64,000 nt of DNA. Source: Hymenolepis diminuta. Taxonomy: Eukaryota; Platyhelminthes; Cestoda; Cyclophyllidea; Hymenolepididae. Made by a program: the position numbers and the translations under genes. Shown here one piece after another: positions 24,311 through 37,481 of this stretch; the stretch's first letter is position 1, and each line of letters opens with the position of its first letter. The stretch is from positions 2,493,705-2,557,704 of the forward strand of contig CAADRB010000002.1 in NCBI GenBank assembly GCA_900708905.1, given 5' to 3'. A model generated the notes under the pieces. It saw nothing but the letters and a program-made list of their open reading frames with translations. It was not told the origin of the DNA and ran no database searches.

Positions 24311-27300
24311 GCTCACTCCCACCCCCCTCCCCTGTGTATATGGTGTAAAAGGTCTTATATAGTCTCATATAGGAGGGGTAGCATGAACAGGTGGAATGGT
24401 TCCGGATATTGCCGCGAAGCAGCTGAACCCTTGCAACGCTCTTTCAAGTATCACTTAATTAGCTTATTCCTATAATTAAAATAAACCACTTGAGACGCAT
24501 GATGGGTATCCACAGGGAGCATGAGATTACGGTAGGGACAATCACTTCAAAAACTACTGTGAGACCAATTTAATTAGATCTTAGTGATTAATGATATAAA
24601 TAAAAATTTTAGATACGTGGAGGGTTTCATCCTTCAATATGATTAAGTCCGTAATAAATCAACAACCTAACTTACTACTCATCAACTATTCGATTAAGAT
24701 ATCTCTATACCTTTCTGAAATGATAAGATTTGTCAAAGCGCAAGGTCTGTTTAAGGCTCTTTTTGTAGTTTTGACAGAGAGGAAGAATTGGCTCTCTTTT
24801 GACTCCATGTGGATCCCAGCCATGGTATACATCCTTTTTCCCTCTCTCTTCGACTCATTCCTTCGTTCTAAACTGATTTATCATCAACAGGCCCGTTGTG
24901 CTGCATTGCAAATTCTAAATTCACTACCTCTCCTATGAGAGTGTGTGTCTGATTACTAAATTTTTTAATTACTACTTCGTCTTCTCTTTTGACATAAAAT
25001 TGCAACTGGTGCTGAACCCACTGCAAGTAAATGCCAAAATTTGTCGAAATTATTGGCAAAATCGCGTTTGGTATGTGGTATTTACACTAAAAGCACTAGG
25101 CTGAATCAAAATTCCCTCTCCTACTTTTTCTCTTGGAGCAAGTTATTCATTTTCAATTATGGTCTGTTTTTCATTTCATTTGGTTCGAAAGAAGGAGAGA
25201 AGAATACTGCAGGAAAAAATTCAAGAGTTGGAATATTAATGTTATTTTGTTATTTTTTACAATATTGATAAAAATATCTATTTTCTAGCAAAATATAAGC
25301 ATTGTGTTTCAAACTAGTTCTTGATAATAAACATAACTCTTAACACCAGAGCACTTAATTCCTGGAGGAGTGCTTCCTAAGGCGGCTGGAATTTCATCAT
25401 CTACGTCGACAGGTATTTGATTGTGAATACCATACTCCTCTTTTTCATTACAAAACTACCACGCACTATGTATATACTAGCCAATTGTGAAAATGGTACA
25501 CAAATATTCTCTGAAATCGTTGCTGTTTGTCTTTCAAATAACACAAATGCCATTCCATTCAGGTTATGTGAAATTTGCGGAATTTCATTCATTCTAAGGT
25601 TCACCAGTGCGTAAATTTCGCTGATTTTTGTCTAAGAATGAACTTTTTAAAGATTTTAAGTGAAACGGACTGTAGATACTTCGTTAATTCTACAAATTAA
25701 ATATATACAAAGAGGAAAGGAAAATTTAAAAAAAATAAATCTTACATTATCGCATCTAATATGATGTTTGAGTATAAAAACGGAATTAAATAGTAATTAT
25801 TATAATCACATTTTAAAATAAGGCTAAAAAGTCCAGATTTTCTTAGTCACAAGACCTTGGAGATTATAGTACATGGGATTGCAGGTGATGAGCCAATAAA
25901 GCAAATTGGGAAAGAAAACTTGCGAAACTTTATTCCTTCAAAGCTTTTGCAAACATCAAAAGAAGATAAGAATGAGAAGGAAACTAAAGCAAAATATTTG
26001 CAACTGGAGAAAATAGAGAGAAAGTTTTAGACTTGTAAATAGGGAATTAAAGAATGAATAGAGAGGATAGCATAAACCACAATGTATCAGGATTAAACTA
26101 CCAAGATATCTATAAAGGCTATTAAAGTTAAGATATGAAACATAAGTAGAACGAAGTAAAACTCAATGTAAAAAATTGTTTTATACTCTGTTGTTTGGTA
26201 GAGTTCATTTGAAAGGCGAATAATTTTGCTATCAATGAGAGTGCAAACTGATTCGTAAATGGGGACTATTGATTCAAAACCTGTTTAGAGCTTTATTGAC
26301 TTTGAAATTTTTAATTGTCGAAAAGTTAATGGCGTAAGTAGCCCTAAAATGACACCTTTCGATACACCAAACTTTGCAAAACGTCAAATAGATGTTCAGA
26401 ATTCAGATAGAGTCCTAAGATCAGCTTAAAATCGGAAGGATGAATAAATCTAGTTGCGCTATTATCATTTACATCTACCTCAACTTTACCCCCTTTCACA
26501 GCTTTCTTAAAGGCTCTAGAATCACTAAAAATGTAAGAACTCTTTGGATAAGTTTGTTAATATTTATTTATGTAATGAAATGTTATTGGGGACATTATTG
26601 TGTCTTCTGCTTCCGTTAATAATTGTATAAATTTCAGTAACAATTAATCTCTGCACTTAATTGTCATCTTTGCCGCTCTTTTTGGCTTTAATTGATGGCG
26701 TTTTTAGGCTTATGAGATGCTAAATGTCATTGAAAAAGGATTTATTTAAAGGTTAAACAAAGTCGTCAAATGTACACACAAACATATTATTAGTAAGAAG
26801 AGATATTTCAAATCTTAAGGATTAATACCTTATTTGAATTTCATAAAAATGAAGAAAATAAAACATTTTCATGGTGTGTATTTTGTACTTGTTTTCCAGC
26901 GGTAGAAAAGTTATATTGTTATCATCGATGATCGATAGTGTTTCCAGTCATAAAGAGAAAAACCGAATGAAGAGAGAAAGAGAGAAAGAAACATATTAGG
27001 GACTACTCATAAGGATTCAAAGGATCCCAAAAATAACGCATCTGAATATTTTCAACCTAGTATATATTGTGCCAGTATCTTTTATTTGAGTCAACTTGAA
27101 GGCAGGGGAAGTCAACCAAGCTCTAGTCGTTGGGACCCAATGGGATTTTATTATGTGGTCGGATAGTAGGAGTTTAGATAACATAGGGAAACTTTCTTTT
27201 AATGTGCACCGATGATGTGATTGCCATTGTCATATCGATGCTCATCAGTTCACATCCAGTGAAGGGTGTGGCCAACAATATTGGTTAATTATAGTCAATA

Positions 27301-27984
27301 TGGGGAGTGGTAGAATGGGAGTTTCACAATTAAGGAGGTCCCAGGAGATTCATTTTATTTAGATCAGGCTGATCTAGAGGTGTTTTCTCTAATTTGTTTG
27401 GAATCTGCTGTGATATATAGAAGAATGCATAAATAGGAATTCCTTCATTTAGCATTCATCAGGGCATAATATTTTAATAATGCTACCGCTGATATTGATT
27501 GTGAAGTAATAATTGATAAAAAGTTTAAGAACCGAGAAGGTGTTTTAATGAATGGCCAACTGCACTCTTGTGGTCAAAATTATTGTATTTTACATAATGG
27601 AAAGTTCGTTTAAAAAATCACTGCTCGCCTATAAGGTGCCTACTAAATGTATCATTGATATATCGCCAATTTTAAATTCAAAAACGAATCTTCTAAATGA
27701 ATTATTTGTTGAAAAGTATGTCGTATGTACGTATTCATCTCAATAATGATTATTAGTGGTGAAGGGATTACTCTATTCACCTTCTCTATGAAAATACTTC
27801 GGTTTCTCGCCCACGTAGCCGCAGTGACATCTTTATAGCCCTATGACTCAAACCCCTATCTCTCATATCTAGACAAGTTTATCGATTCTCCTTTTTCTAT
27901 AACTGCCCTTTTTCAATTGAAAGTATATTTGCACTCATATCTCACGCACGTCCTTACCCAAATGACTCATATAAACTGTTTTTG
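24311..27984. other. DNA between the inverted-repeat arms
   Basis: 3.7 kb with no transposase or other recognisable gene. One + strand frame is open without a start codon from 25807 to about 26030 (about 74 codons, very Lys/Glu-rich, containing HGIAGDEPIKQIGKENL); it is unrecognised and may be chance. Confidence 0.4.
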
Positions 27985-28195
27985 TATTTCCGCTGAGACA
28001 CACGGGCAGACACCCGCTTGTCATTTACCTGTTCTTTCTCTGCCTTCTCATCACCCTTGCTCCTCATCTCTCTTACCCGATTGAATCCTCACTATGGTTT
28101 GATCAATACATTTTAGCCAAAACAACTGTTGATTATCTGCTCGAGAACTGATGTTAGTTGTCAGCCCTTAGCTGTTATCTTAACCCCAACAGAGT
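27985..28195 (-). repeat. Inverted-repeat arm B (dispersed repeat)
   Basis: Reverse complement aligns with 24070-24310, sharing its order of blocks. It lies about 640 nt upstream of the VGLL4-like start codon, so it could overlap the promoter of that gene. Confidence 0.6.
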
Positions 28196-28838
28196 GCACT
28201 ACAATTTGTATCAGAAAAATACAGAGATATTTTGGCAAATAATATTAAGAAATGAAAAATATTCGACAATTTTTTGAATATATTCTAGTGGTAAATATTA
28301 CTATTTAATAAAAATACCCACTTACAATCATTTAATTGTTTTAGTTCAAACCTTATTTGTGAAATTTATACCGTTTCAAATATTAACAAAAAATGGAAAG
28401 TATGAAGAGTACTTGCTTACAAATAATTTCGAATTAAAGTTATTTGTGGAGAAAATCTATTGGATTGAAAAACCACGTTGACGAAGACTAACCAGAGTGA
28501 AATCTTATGCCCTATGATTGTCACCATTCGCCATTTCAAAATTACCCAATGGTCTCTGGATTGTAAGATCAATCACTTCCTTCAAAAGGGACGCACATAC
28601 GCAATGTAAGAAGCGCGCACACATAAAGCAACTACCTGATTGGTTCTGCTAGCACACAGTTGCTTCAAGATATGCACAAGGCAACGCGTGTGCTGGCCAT
28701 CCGATTTTCTTTTTCAGACGAGTGTGCATCTCCAATCTCTCGCCCTCTTTTTCGGTTCTGAAGACTGCCAGCTCCTAATTACAAAAGTATCTCATTTAAC
28801 AACCACTTTTTTGCTTTCCGCCTTCTTTCGATTTGATT
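28196..28838 (+). promoter_or_regulatory. Presumed promoter/5' UTR region of VGLL4-like gene
   Basis: The 640 nt before the ATG become richer in G+C from about 28560 and include an inverted CCAAT (ATTGG at 28649-28653) and a pyrimidine-rich stretch just before the ATG. No TATA box was clear. This is inferred from position only. Confidence 0.35.
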
Positions 28839-31800
28839 ATGCAAGAACCCGTAAATTTTTCTTGTACTGCGGCATATTCAACAACGCAGGAACTTGCAGT
28901 TCGTTTGCTGAACAATCTACAAACTCACAACAGCGGTTTTCCCTTAAATTTTGATATGAGAGCCTCCTCCCTTCCCAGAGAATATCCTTCAAGTGGCATT
29001 ACCGAGCAAGCTACCTCTATTCTATCCAATCCATGGGCTGTTTTTCCTTCCAATGCATTTCTTGCAGCCGCGGCAGCTTTTTCAATAAAGTCCGCAAACA
29101 GCGCCTCCAACTGTCTAAGGGAAATCAAATCTTCTAACAAATCACCTCCAGAAATTAATCCATATGTTGAGAAGGCAATCTCAGAACAGGCTCTCTTTTC
29201 GTTATCTCAGCATTCTGCCTCCTCTAACTGCGATGTTCCATTAAATCAAGAGACTGATTCAGATCAGTGGTAAGTCCAATTTGATTTAAGGATTCTCCTG
29301 AATTTTCTGCACACTTTTCCAGCATAATTTGTAATTCGATAGGGTTAATTTAATAGATTAATTAATGTCAATCTAGTGAGCCCATGGAACTGCTAAAATC
29401 ATACTTTTACATGAGAAAAACCTCCACAAATGCGACTTAAAAGTATCATCTCTTCACAATTAATTGGCTCATTGTAGATTCTGTGCTGAATAATGTTTCA
29501 TCTGTTCAAGGAGAGAAATTAACTACCTACAGTTTCCCTGTTAATTTCACTTCCTTCATCTTTATTTAAATGAACGAAAAAATAAGTAGGGTACGTCTCG
29601 AGTATTGCATCATTTGTTTTTGGCAATCAAGGCCCGGAGAAACCAACTAGAGAGTTTATTTTGTGTCTGTCAAGAGAATCAATTTGCACCACTAATGCCC
29701 TCTATTCACTGCAAGCATGACTTGCTTATCTTCCTTGCTAAAGGTTATTCAAATGTCACCAAATTTCCCTCAAATTATTTCAGCACACCCTTCCGCTGTG
29801 CAGGCCTTTTCATTTTCAGTTAAATTACACTTAAGCAGCAGCTTTCGACAACTTTTAAATGAAAAGATGCATCTTTTAACATTCCAATCTAAGCATGTTT
29901 TAACAGTGAAAGAAATTGTTATTTATTTCCAAAGTGGGCCATTTTGACTAGATATTTTAGTCAAAAAACATAAAAAAATGATTTATACTCGAAGCCTAAG
30001 TGAAACTTTGATAAAAACCTCTCAGTTTTGTTTACTTGAGCGCGATAACCTCAAAAATGCCGTCAAGGTCACATTCCTGATGTGGGCAGGTTGAAAAAAG
30101 CTTATTTTCATGATGTTTGAGTAAAAATGTTGCTTTTATCTTGAAGTGCAGATGATGAAATACTGGGTATTTAGTATTTTAATTGAAAATAGATGTTTAT
30201 TGTATTTGTGGATTATCTAACAAAATATTCATACATCTTATTAATATTAATATTTGATTGGCTGCAGCACTTTACGATTTGAAATATTAATTGAAATTTC
30301 GTTTATTTTTAATCCGTCCGCTTCGTTAGGTTTACTTAATTATTAAATTTCGAATAATGACGCACGACTTTTATTCAAATAAAGGAAAATTTTCAGCTAG
30401 AACCACTTCAGTTGAGAACTTTAAGTTAAATTTAAATTGATATCTCCAAAAATATTCGATTTTATGCTAAATGACTAAATATACTCAACATTACCAGGAC
30501 TCATTGTATCAATCAAAATTTAATTTCTACATTGTTTAAAGTAAAAGCATAAACAATAAATTCGTAATTATATTTAAAATACAAAACATATATTTGAACA
30601 AACTTCCATTCATTGTTTTGCATATTTTGTTAACAGTTTCCGATTAGTTAAATAGCTGGATAGAAAAATTATCATGAGATTTGGTTGCTTAATTATGTCC
30701 TCTTAACTGAAAGATTTATGCGTAATGTTATGAATGGGATTTCATCCTATACGAGAAATAGAACAGAAGGAAATGCTTTGATTTTCATCAACCCCACTTC
30801 TTATTTCGAAGGTGATTCCTCTTTTGCTTTCCTGCTGCTTTTATTCTTTTTCGACCGTGTTGAATCATCACTACCGGACGTTGGTAGTACCTACGTACTT
30901 GTGCGTAAACAGTCCTATTACCCGCAAACTTTGCGTCCTCCTATTGTAGGTCATTTTGTTTGGCAGAATTACTAGTATCGACATCATCAGCCTAATCCGT
31001 CCGGTCACAGCAGATGGCTAAGAGTGATGATGCTGATTTCGGAGACTGTTTTACTAAAGCGGTTGCCGTATGGCGCGTAAAATTTCTGTGTTTTGGCATG
31101 AAAAGACAAGGAAATCGATTGGACTAAAATACATATTTGAATTCTAGTCTGGACCCTTGTCTACCGCTAATCTCTGTTTTGGTGCAGTTGCCTCAAGTAA
31201 ACGAATAATTTATGATCAACTGTGGTGCGATTCAGAATGAGGTTAACCAATTGCAAATTCTTATGGAATCTAACAAATTTAATTGTACGGAACTCAAATG
31301 TAAGTAAACGAGAATCAAATTTGTTTTTTGGTGGAATTTATTGGTAATTGTAATTCATACTGTTCAGAAAGTAGTTAATTTAATGTAAAAATTATATATT
31401 AATTCTGATTTCTAAGTACTATAAAATATCCCGAAGCGTTGTTACAGATAGTTTTCCTAGACGGAATTCGTCAAAATATTACTAATGTCTTCCGAAGGAA
31501 AATGATTAAATAGTAATTTTGATCATTATTTATCATGAATATTTTTCACAACGCTTAAATATGAATTAAAGGAAATTTCTGAAGTCTATGATTTATTATG
31601 ACCAATTAATTACAATAAATCAGTTGACTCAATTAGTCATCCTTATATGGAATTTCATTTGTTCGCGAAAATTAATTTGAATGATCAAATTTTAATGAAC
31701 TCAATGAACTGTAATTATGTACAATCAAAATTGGACATTGCACAATCATAAAACATTTTCTTAATTCTACAATTCAAAGTCTTACTTTGTTTAAACTAAT

Positions 31801-34800
31801 TCCGAGTTATTTTAATCAACAGTTCAATAACTAGAACCAACTTCCGAAGTGCATGTTTCATCTCGGATAGAGTGAAAAAGTTTACACCAGGGCAGGGAGT
31901 CTACCGATGAGGGGAAACGATTTGAGAAATTTGGAGATTTTGGTCTCGAAATCAACGATTTTTACATAAACCTAAATTGTGACTTGTGGGAATTGAGAAT
32001 TTGAGGGTGTAAAAGCTTTGCTTGGCCCCAAATCAGATATTACTTCTCAAAAGCAAAGGCTTGCATTTCTCGGTATTTTCGTAATTCCGTAATTCATAAA
32101 GCACTTCACATTCCACCTGTAGTAGAAGCATGCGTACACTCGAAATCCATCTAATTTTAGATTTGCTGTATTCGCAGAAGTATGATTTGCAGCTGGTTCA
32201 TTTCTTTTCCAATAGACAATGGAATAATTTTGAAATTGTTGAGCTTATCATTTTAAAGTCCTTTCTCAATATTTAACAGAAATTTATAATATCTAACATT
32301 TTATATAAAAGTTTGAAAGGAAAAGGTTGGCCTCTAACTTCATTTTGTGATGCTTTTTTAAGGTGCATACAGCTTGACAGTTGTCATTAATTCATCCACA
32401 CACAGAGTGAGACAGGCTGTAAGTCAATTATACCTAGAGAAGGAATTAAATTAGAAGGATTATATGAAACTGAGAAGCTTGAAAATGCTGAGATACAATG
32501 CGAAACGTGACCAGCATAAATATATGAAAATATCAAGTGCTTTTCCCACCATGTTGCATTTCACTCCCATATACACAATCGTTGAGATAAATACCCTTCC
32601 AAATTTCCTGACAGTTCCCATGAAATTATAACATTGAATACCTTCGATGGGTACTTACCTCCCCCCGCCCTCCTCTCTATTGTTTCTTCATATTAATTTC
32701 CTAATTATTCAATATTACCTGATGTTAAAATTTATGTTTGTTCTTAGTGAAACGGTAAACGTGCCCTCATTGAATCCATCATGGGAAACACCTTTGCATA
32801 TTAGAACAAACTGAGGTATTTGTTTCAGAAACATAACAAGAGCTTATTTACTAAAGTTAGAATTGTCTTATAATATCAAAATAAGTAAAATATTTCATTT
32901 TTTATATGGCTAATTCCAAAATTGTTATTAAACTAACTTTTGAAAATTTGGGTTTTCCCAAATCGTACAGTGACTAATAAAACAAATAAAACTTTTCTCA
33001 TAATTAGTAAAATTAACCCCGGAAATTAACTTCACAATCAAGAAACACATGAGGCAAATTTCTTACTAAGCATTATATATATTTTTTGCAAGTGGAATTC
33101 CTGACCTTTGAGATTATTTTTTATTGAATAAAGAAATGAAATATTTTTTCACGATTTTGCTTGATTCTTAAGCTCGATTCTGCCCCTTTTAACAAACTCA
33201 GAGCGTTGATATTAATAAAATATCGATTATTTTGATAAATAGTTCCCAGGCCGCCTATTATCATACAGGATCTGTGAGGAATTCGATGAAGAAAACATTG
33301 ACCATTGAAATAATATGACATATGGTGTCCTTGATTAGATATCAATCCGGAAACTTTTCTCTCTATTTCGGATACCAGTTTTATTTTCAATATCAGCCTT
33401 AAAATTCATAAATTTACTATTATTTTCAATTAGACATTTGATGCCAAGAGTTACAATTTGCTCACTATTGGCTTAGCTATCTCCTAACGATACCTTTATT
33501 TTTAGTTCACAGTCCCAGTCAGTTAGACGAAACTCAAGGACTGGTGAACGCGGACGTCGGTCACGAGTAGTGATTCATCAATTCGGCGATGCTGAGGATC
33601 ACTTTTCGAAAGCTCTTCGCAATCTTCATGTCAAATCAGCTGTAAGTTCTACTTTATCTCACATATACCAATACTGCTAGAGATACCTTAACTTTGATTA
33701 CTTATGATAAATTGCCGGTAGGTTGATTGTGCAAGATGATCTGAATCTATTTTTTTAATACCATTATTAGCAAATATGCGGATATAATGATCACGGACTT
33801 GGTAACCATCGCTGTTCATCCAGTAAGCGGAATGGACATCAGCACTGGTTAAGTCTGCCTACTAAAGGGGGTGACAGAATTCCAGTTTCTCACTAAGATG
33901 GAACCATAGTGCCTACCCCCTCTCCAAAGTGGTTGCTGGAAAACACTTTCCTAAAAGGGCTTTGATGTCATAATTCAGTCATGCTAAACAATTGGACAAT
34001 AATTCAGACGTCATTCCTTTACTAACTTTTGAACTATCCTTTGCGAAATATCCCCGTATGTGTAGGCATATTTATTATACACATACCTTCCTCTTTCACT
34101 ATATACAATAGTCTGCACTGCTTTAACATTCCATATGCGCGCGGACCCACACGGCCGCACCCCGGGGCAGTTCTTTTCGCCTCCATTCCTGCGAAAGAAT
34201 CTGCATTCTTTTGTAAAATCGGCGTATGCAGTAAACACTCATGAGGTTAACAAGCACCCCTAGTGAAAATGTGTATACAGCATTCTAGTATATCTCTGTT
34301 GGAATGTATGGTTGTCTCTTCGCTGAGACAAAGCTTAGAAAAGCACTTTCTAGTACTGATCTTGAGAAGAGGGATAACGTCAGAGAGCTGCCCTATTGAG
34401 AAACTCGAATAGTGTCACCCTCTTTATAAGCTAGACTTAACCAGACTTTAAATTTCTCATTGATTTCAGGTCTGCAATTTCCAGAATTTACAGATTATTT
34501 AATAAATTTGAATTATTTGCTATACCTATGCTTCATTTTTCTTTCTTCAGCCTATAAATCGGTAATAAAATGATAGTAGCTTACTTGATTTTAGCAAAGT
34601 AGGGCCTATTAGAGTCCTCTTTTAATGAACTCTACTAAGATTTTATTCATTCATATAGCAAACCAAGTCACTCATACCCGTTAGTATAAATGTGATGTAT
34701 TTGATTATATTTTCACCATTTTTATCATATAAAAGTGATTATTTCAATTCTTATTGAATTCAATAAGATTAATATCTAATAGGAAACATTAGATTTTTCT

Positions 34801-37481
34801 TTTCTACCTGGATTAATAGTAAATTCTTTTTCAATTAATTTGAATATGCCTGAGTACATTGATAGGCCACTATTAAAATTAAGTCTCCTGTAATTTTATC
34901 ACATAATGGCACACATGTACTTGGAAGTTGAAAGTGAAAAATCACATCAGTCATTCGAAGTAAAGCTAAATTTATGAAACTGGTATTCATCATCAGTGAA
35001 GTGAAAAATTGCACTTTATAAACTAAATAAAACCATCAAATAATGATAACAAATCTAGTGAGATTTTATTAAAGGCGTCGTGGAAAGCAAATATGAGATG
35101 AAATAATTATATTTAAAAACATGAATCTTACAAACGAGGGAAATAAGATCTGTAGACGATTGTAATATAAAATAATTACAATTTATGACATAAATTAAAT
35201 GTCAAATATCACAATATTTTTAGATACAAAACAGTCATTTTACCCATAAATCAAAGTTACACTTAGTAAAACTTCCTGTGTGGACACTATTTTGTAAAAA
35301 TTAACTGGAACACCGCATGCATTCCGTTGAAAGTAGGTAGAACATCATTTTTGCTATAACTTCTAATTATCTTCTTCACAATAGATCAATAGATCAAACT
35401 TTTGGAAGATCGAATAAAAGTTCGTTTAATTAGTGAATTAGCTGTAAAATACCGCTATTTTATTAACCCAGGATCCATACGTCACTGTGGAATTTAGCTG
35501 TTTATCCTTTTTAAATGCACAATGTAGGAGGTTGGTGGGATAGAGGGGAAGAAAGAAGAAGAAGAAGGAGGAGGAACTTTAGTACATTCTTTCAACACTA
35601 ATGGGGGACTGGTGCCCACGAGTGTACATACATTTGTACGCATTCTAAAGGCACGTTCAAAAAAAGCCAGGCGCATTCCTCTCCTGCCATAATTTTGGAA
35701 TTAAAATTCTCAACAACTGCAATTACAATGATTTTGAATACATGCTTTCTTTCTAGGGGGAAAATGAATTGTCTGAGGGCGCGGCTACCACTCCTAAACG
35801 TGTCTGGAAATTGACAAGCACATACGATGGTGAAGGAGAGAATTTTGAGACCTCCCTATCAAGTCCTTACTTTGAAGCTCAGAATATTGCTGATCTAGCT
35901 GTGGAAAAGCACTTTGAGAAGTCACTGGCTACTTTTCATGCTAAACAAGCCGCTGCTGCAGCGGCTGCTGCCACCAGAGTAGGGGATGAAATGGCCTCAA
36001 AATCCTCGCTGGACTTAAGCCTTCCACGAACTCGACCGCCGTTTAGTCCATCCTCTTCCTCAAATTCAAGCTCAGCTCTGCTTTCTCTTAGAGAAGACCC
36101 GAATGGGGGTCCCTCCTTCAATCCGAAAAAGAAATGGTTGGCACAGTATGGAGATGATGAGGTTGCCAGGACAGATGTGGGTGAAAGGAAAAGTGACGCC
36201 TGGAGTTCGGATGATAGCGCATGGAGCGTGAAAAATACGCCGACTCCCACGAATATTGAGCAACGATCCAAAAGTTGTCCTCTCCTAACCAGTGAAGCCT
36301 CCTTTTCGTTGAACTCACCATCGAATTGCAAACATAAACGGGATTTGAATTCCAATGTAGGAGAACAGTTAAAAATCATACATAAAATTTTAAAGTGATA
36401 TTATTATTACGCAATATAATTTTAAATGGAGCGAAAAAATATAATATATAATATAATTATTAACTAAAATCGATAATCAATCATTTAAATAAGTAAGCTA
36501 CTCTTTTATCTCATCTCTTAAATAAATTTACGTTGTGCATTTAAAGTTTTAAATAATAGTAATTAAAAGTTTAAATGGCATGCTGCTTTGAAATAAATTT
36601 AGTGCAGTATAATCTCGAATATCTTGTTAAATAAAATATTTATCGAAAACATTCGTAAAGTTCCACAACTGACACCAAATCTTTGAAGAATGCAATTAGT
36701 TCTTTGAATTAGACACAACCGTAATACTGACTACTCAAAATGGAACAGATCCTAAGGAAGGAATTTCAACGGGTCCATTGTTTAGGTTTGTTTCATAAAC
36801 AGATTTGCTATTTATTTAATGAATTATAAATGATTGCTTTCCACTGATACATGTAAATATAAATTATTCATAATTATTTGAAAAGATGGTGTATATTTAA
36901 AATTAAATTATTATCATTAGATGAATGAATATTATTTTTGTTTTGAAAAGGATTCAACCAAGCTCCATGGATTATCACGAGCTACGGCCACACAATCATC
37001 GGTATCCTCTCTACTCCAGAGGGGCTTTTCGTCAATGGCCCGGACAATTAGTCTCGATATGCCATCTCTTGGAGACAGTATTGATTTTTTCGACGATGAG
37101 GATGAAGCTGTGATGCCTACAAAATCAATATCAGCTCAGGAGAGTCCCGTTTTTTCCCCAATAGCCGCCTCCTCCGGTTTCTTCACTGATTCCACTTACT
37201 CCCTCGACTCCTCTAACCTTCCTGTGATTTCTGAAGCAGGATACTTCAGTTCTAACGCCTCGGTGAGCTCCAGTTTCAAAGCCAGGCATTTAGTTGCTCC
37301 ACGAGAGAACTCGGGTCTTATCAAAAGGAAGGAACAAGGATTTTTTGGTTGTGAATCCGAGGGAAGAAACGATGAACGATGCTGGCCAATTCGAAAACGC
37401 ACTGCCTCTGATGCAAGCGATCTCTCCTGCTTCAAACGGTCTCGATCGGTGGTGGATGCCGACTGTGTTGAACATTCGTAA
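28839..37481 (+). CDS. VGLL4: Vestigial-like family member 4 (VGLL4/Tgi)-like, TEAD cofactor
   Basis: VGLL4/Tgi proteins bind TEAD/Scalloped through TDU motifs and oppose YAP/Yorkie in the Hippo pathway, in the nucleus. Exons: 28839-29269, 33506-33641, 35757-36356 and 36951-37481; joins keep frame (565 aa). TDU motifs are DAEDHFSKALRNL (about residues 172-184) and VEKHFEKSLATFH (238-250), both with the HF and AL/SL core. An eight-alanine run follows at 254-261; the rest is Ser-rich, probably disordered, with basic clusters near the end (RKRTAS, FKRSRS). The last exon could instead begin at 36921 (also in frame). If the donor at 36357 (GTAGGA) is not used, translation would stop at 36398. Introns are 4.2 kb, 2.1 kb and about 0.6 kb. 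It is longer than vertebrate VGLL4 (about 290 aa), and the TDU types are in the opposite order. Confidence 0.75.
29270..33505 (+). other. VGLL4-like intron 1 (4.2 kb)
   Basis: Donor GTAAGT at 29270 and T-rich acceptor ending at 33505. AT-rich, with no other exon seen. The open stretches near 29605-29947 and 30685-30975 lack motifs. Confidence 0.6.
33800..33955 (+). repeat. Dispersed repeat, copy 1
   Basis: Member of a repeat family seen four times in the window. Diagnostic blocks are CTGGTTAAGTCT, AAAGGGGGTGACAGAATTC and GTTTCTCACTAAG, ending GGTTGCTGGAAAAC. No coding capacity; SINE-like by size. Confidence 0.6.
34320..34450 (-). repeat. Dispersed repeat, copy 2 (inverted)
   Basis: On the minus strand reads CTGGTTAAGTCT, AAAGAGGGTGACACTATTCG, GTTTCTCAATAGGG, matching copy 1 about 0.5 kb away in opposite orientation. 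Confidence 0.6.
36357..36950 (+). other. VGLL4-like intron 3
   Basis: Donor GTAGGA, acceptor after a T-rich tract (ATTTTTGTTTTGAAAAG). Very AT-rich, no other signal. The alternative acceptor at 36920 would shorten it by 30 nt. Confidence 0.5.

Larger units (their letters stand above)
33642..35756 (+). other. VGLL4-like intron 2 (2.1 kb) with a repeat pair
   Basis: Donor GTAAGT at 33642, acceptor TTTCTTTCTAG ending at 35756. It contains two copies of one dispersed repeat in opposite orientation (33800-33955 and 34320-34450) and no coding sequence. Confidence 0.6.

Noticed and set aside
28640..28954. 104-codon + ORF overlapping the VGLL4-like first exon
   Set aside because: It is in another frame than the exon that ends at the consensus donor and joins in phase to the TDU exons.
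35936..36379. 147-codon minus ORF
   Set aside because: Antisense shadow of VGLL4-like exon 3; the + frame has the TDU motif and splice phase.
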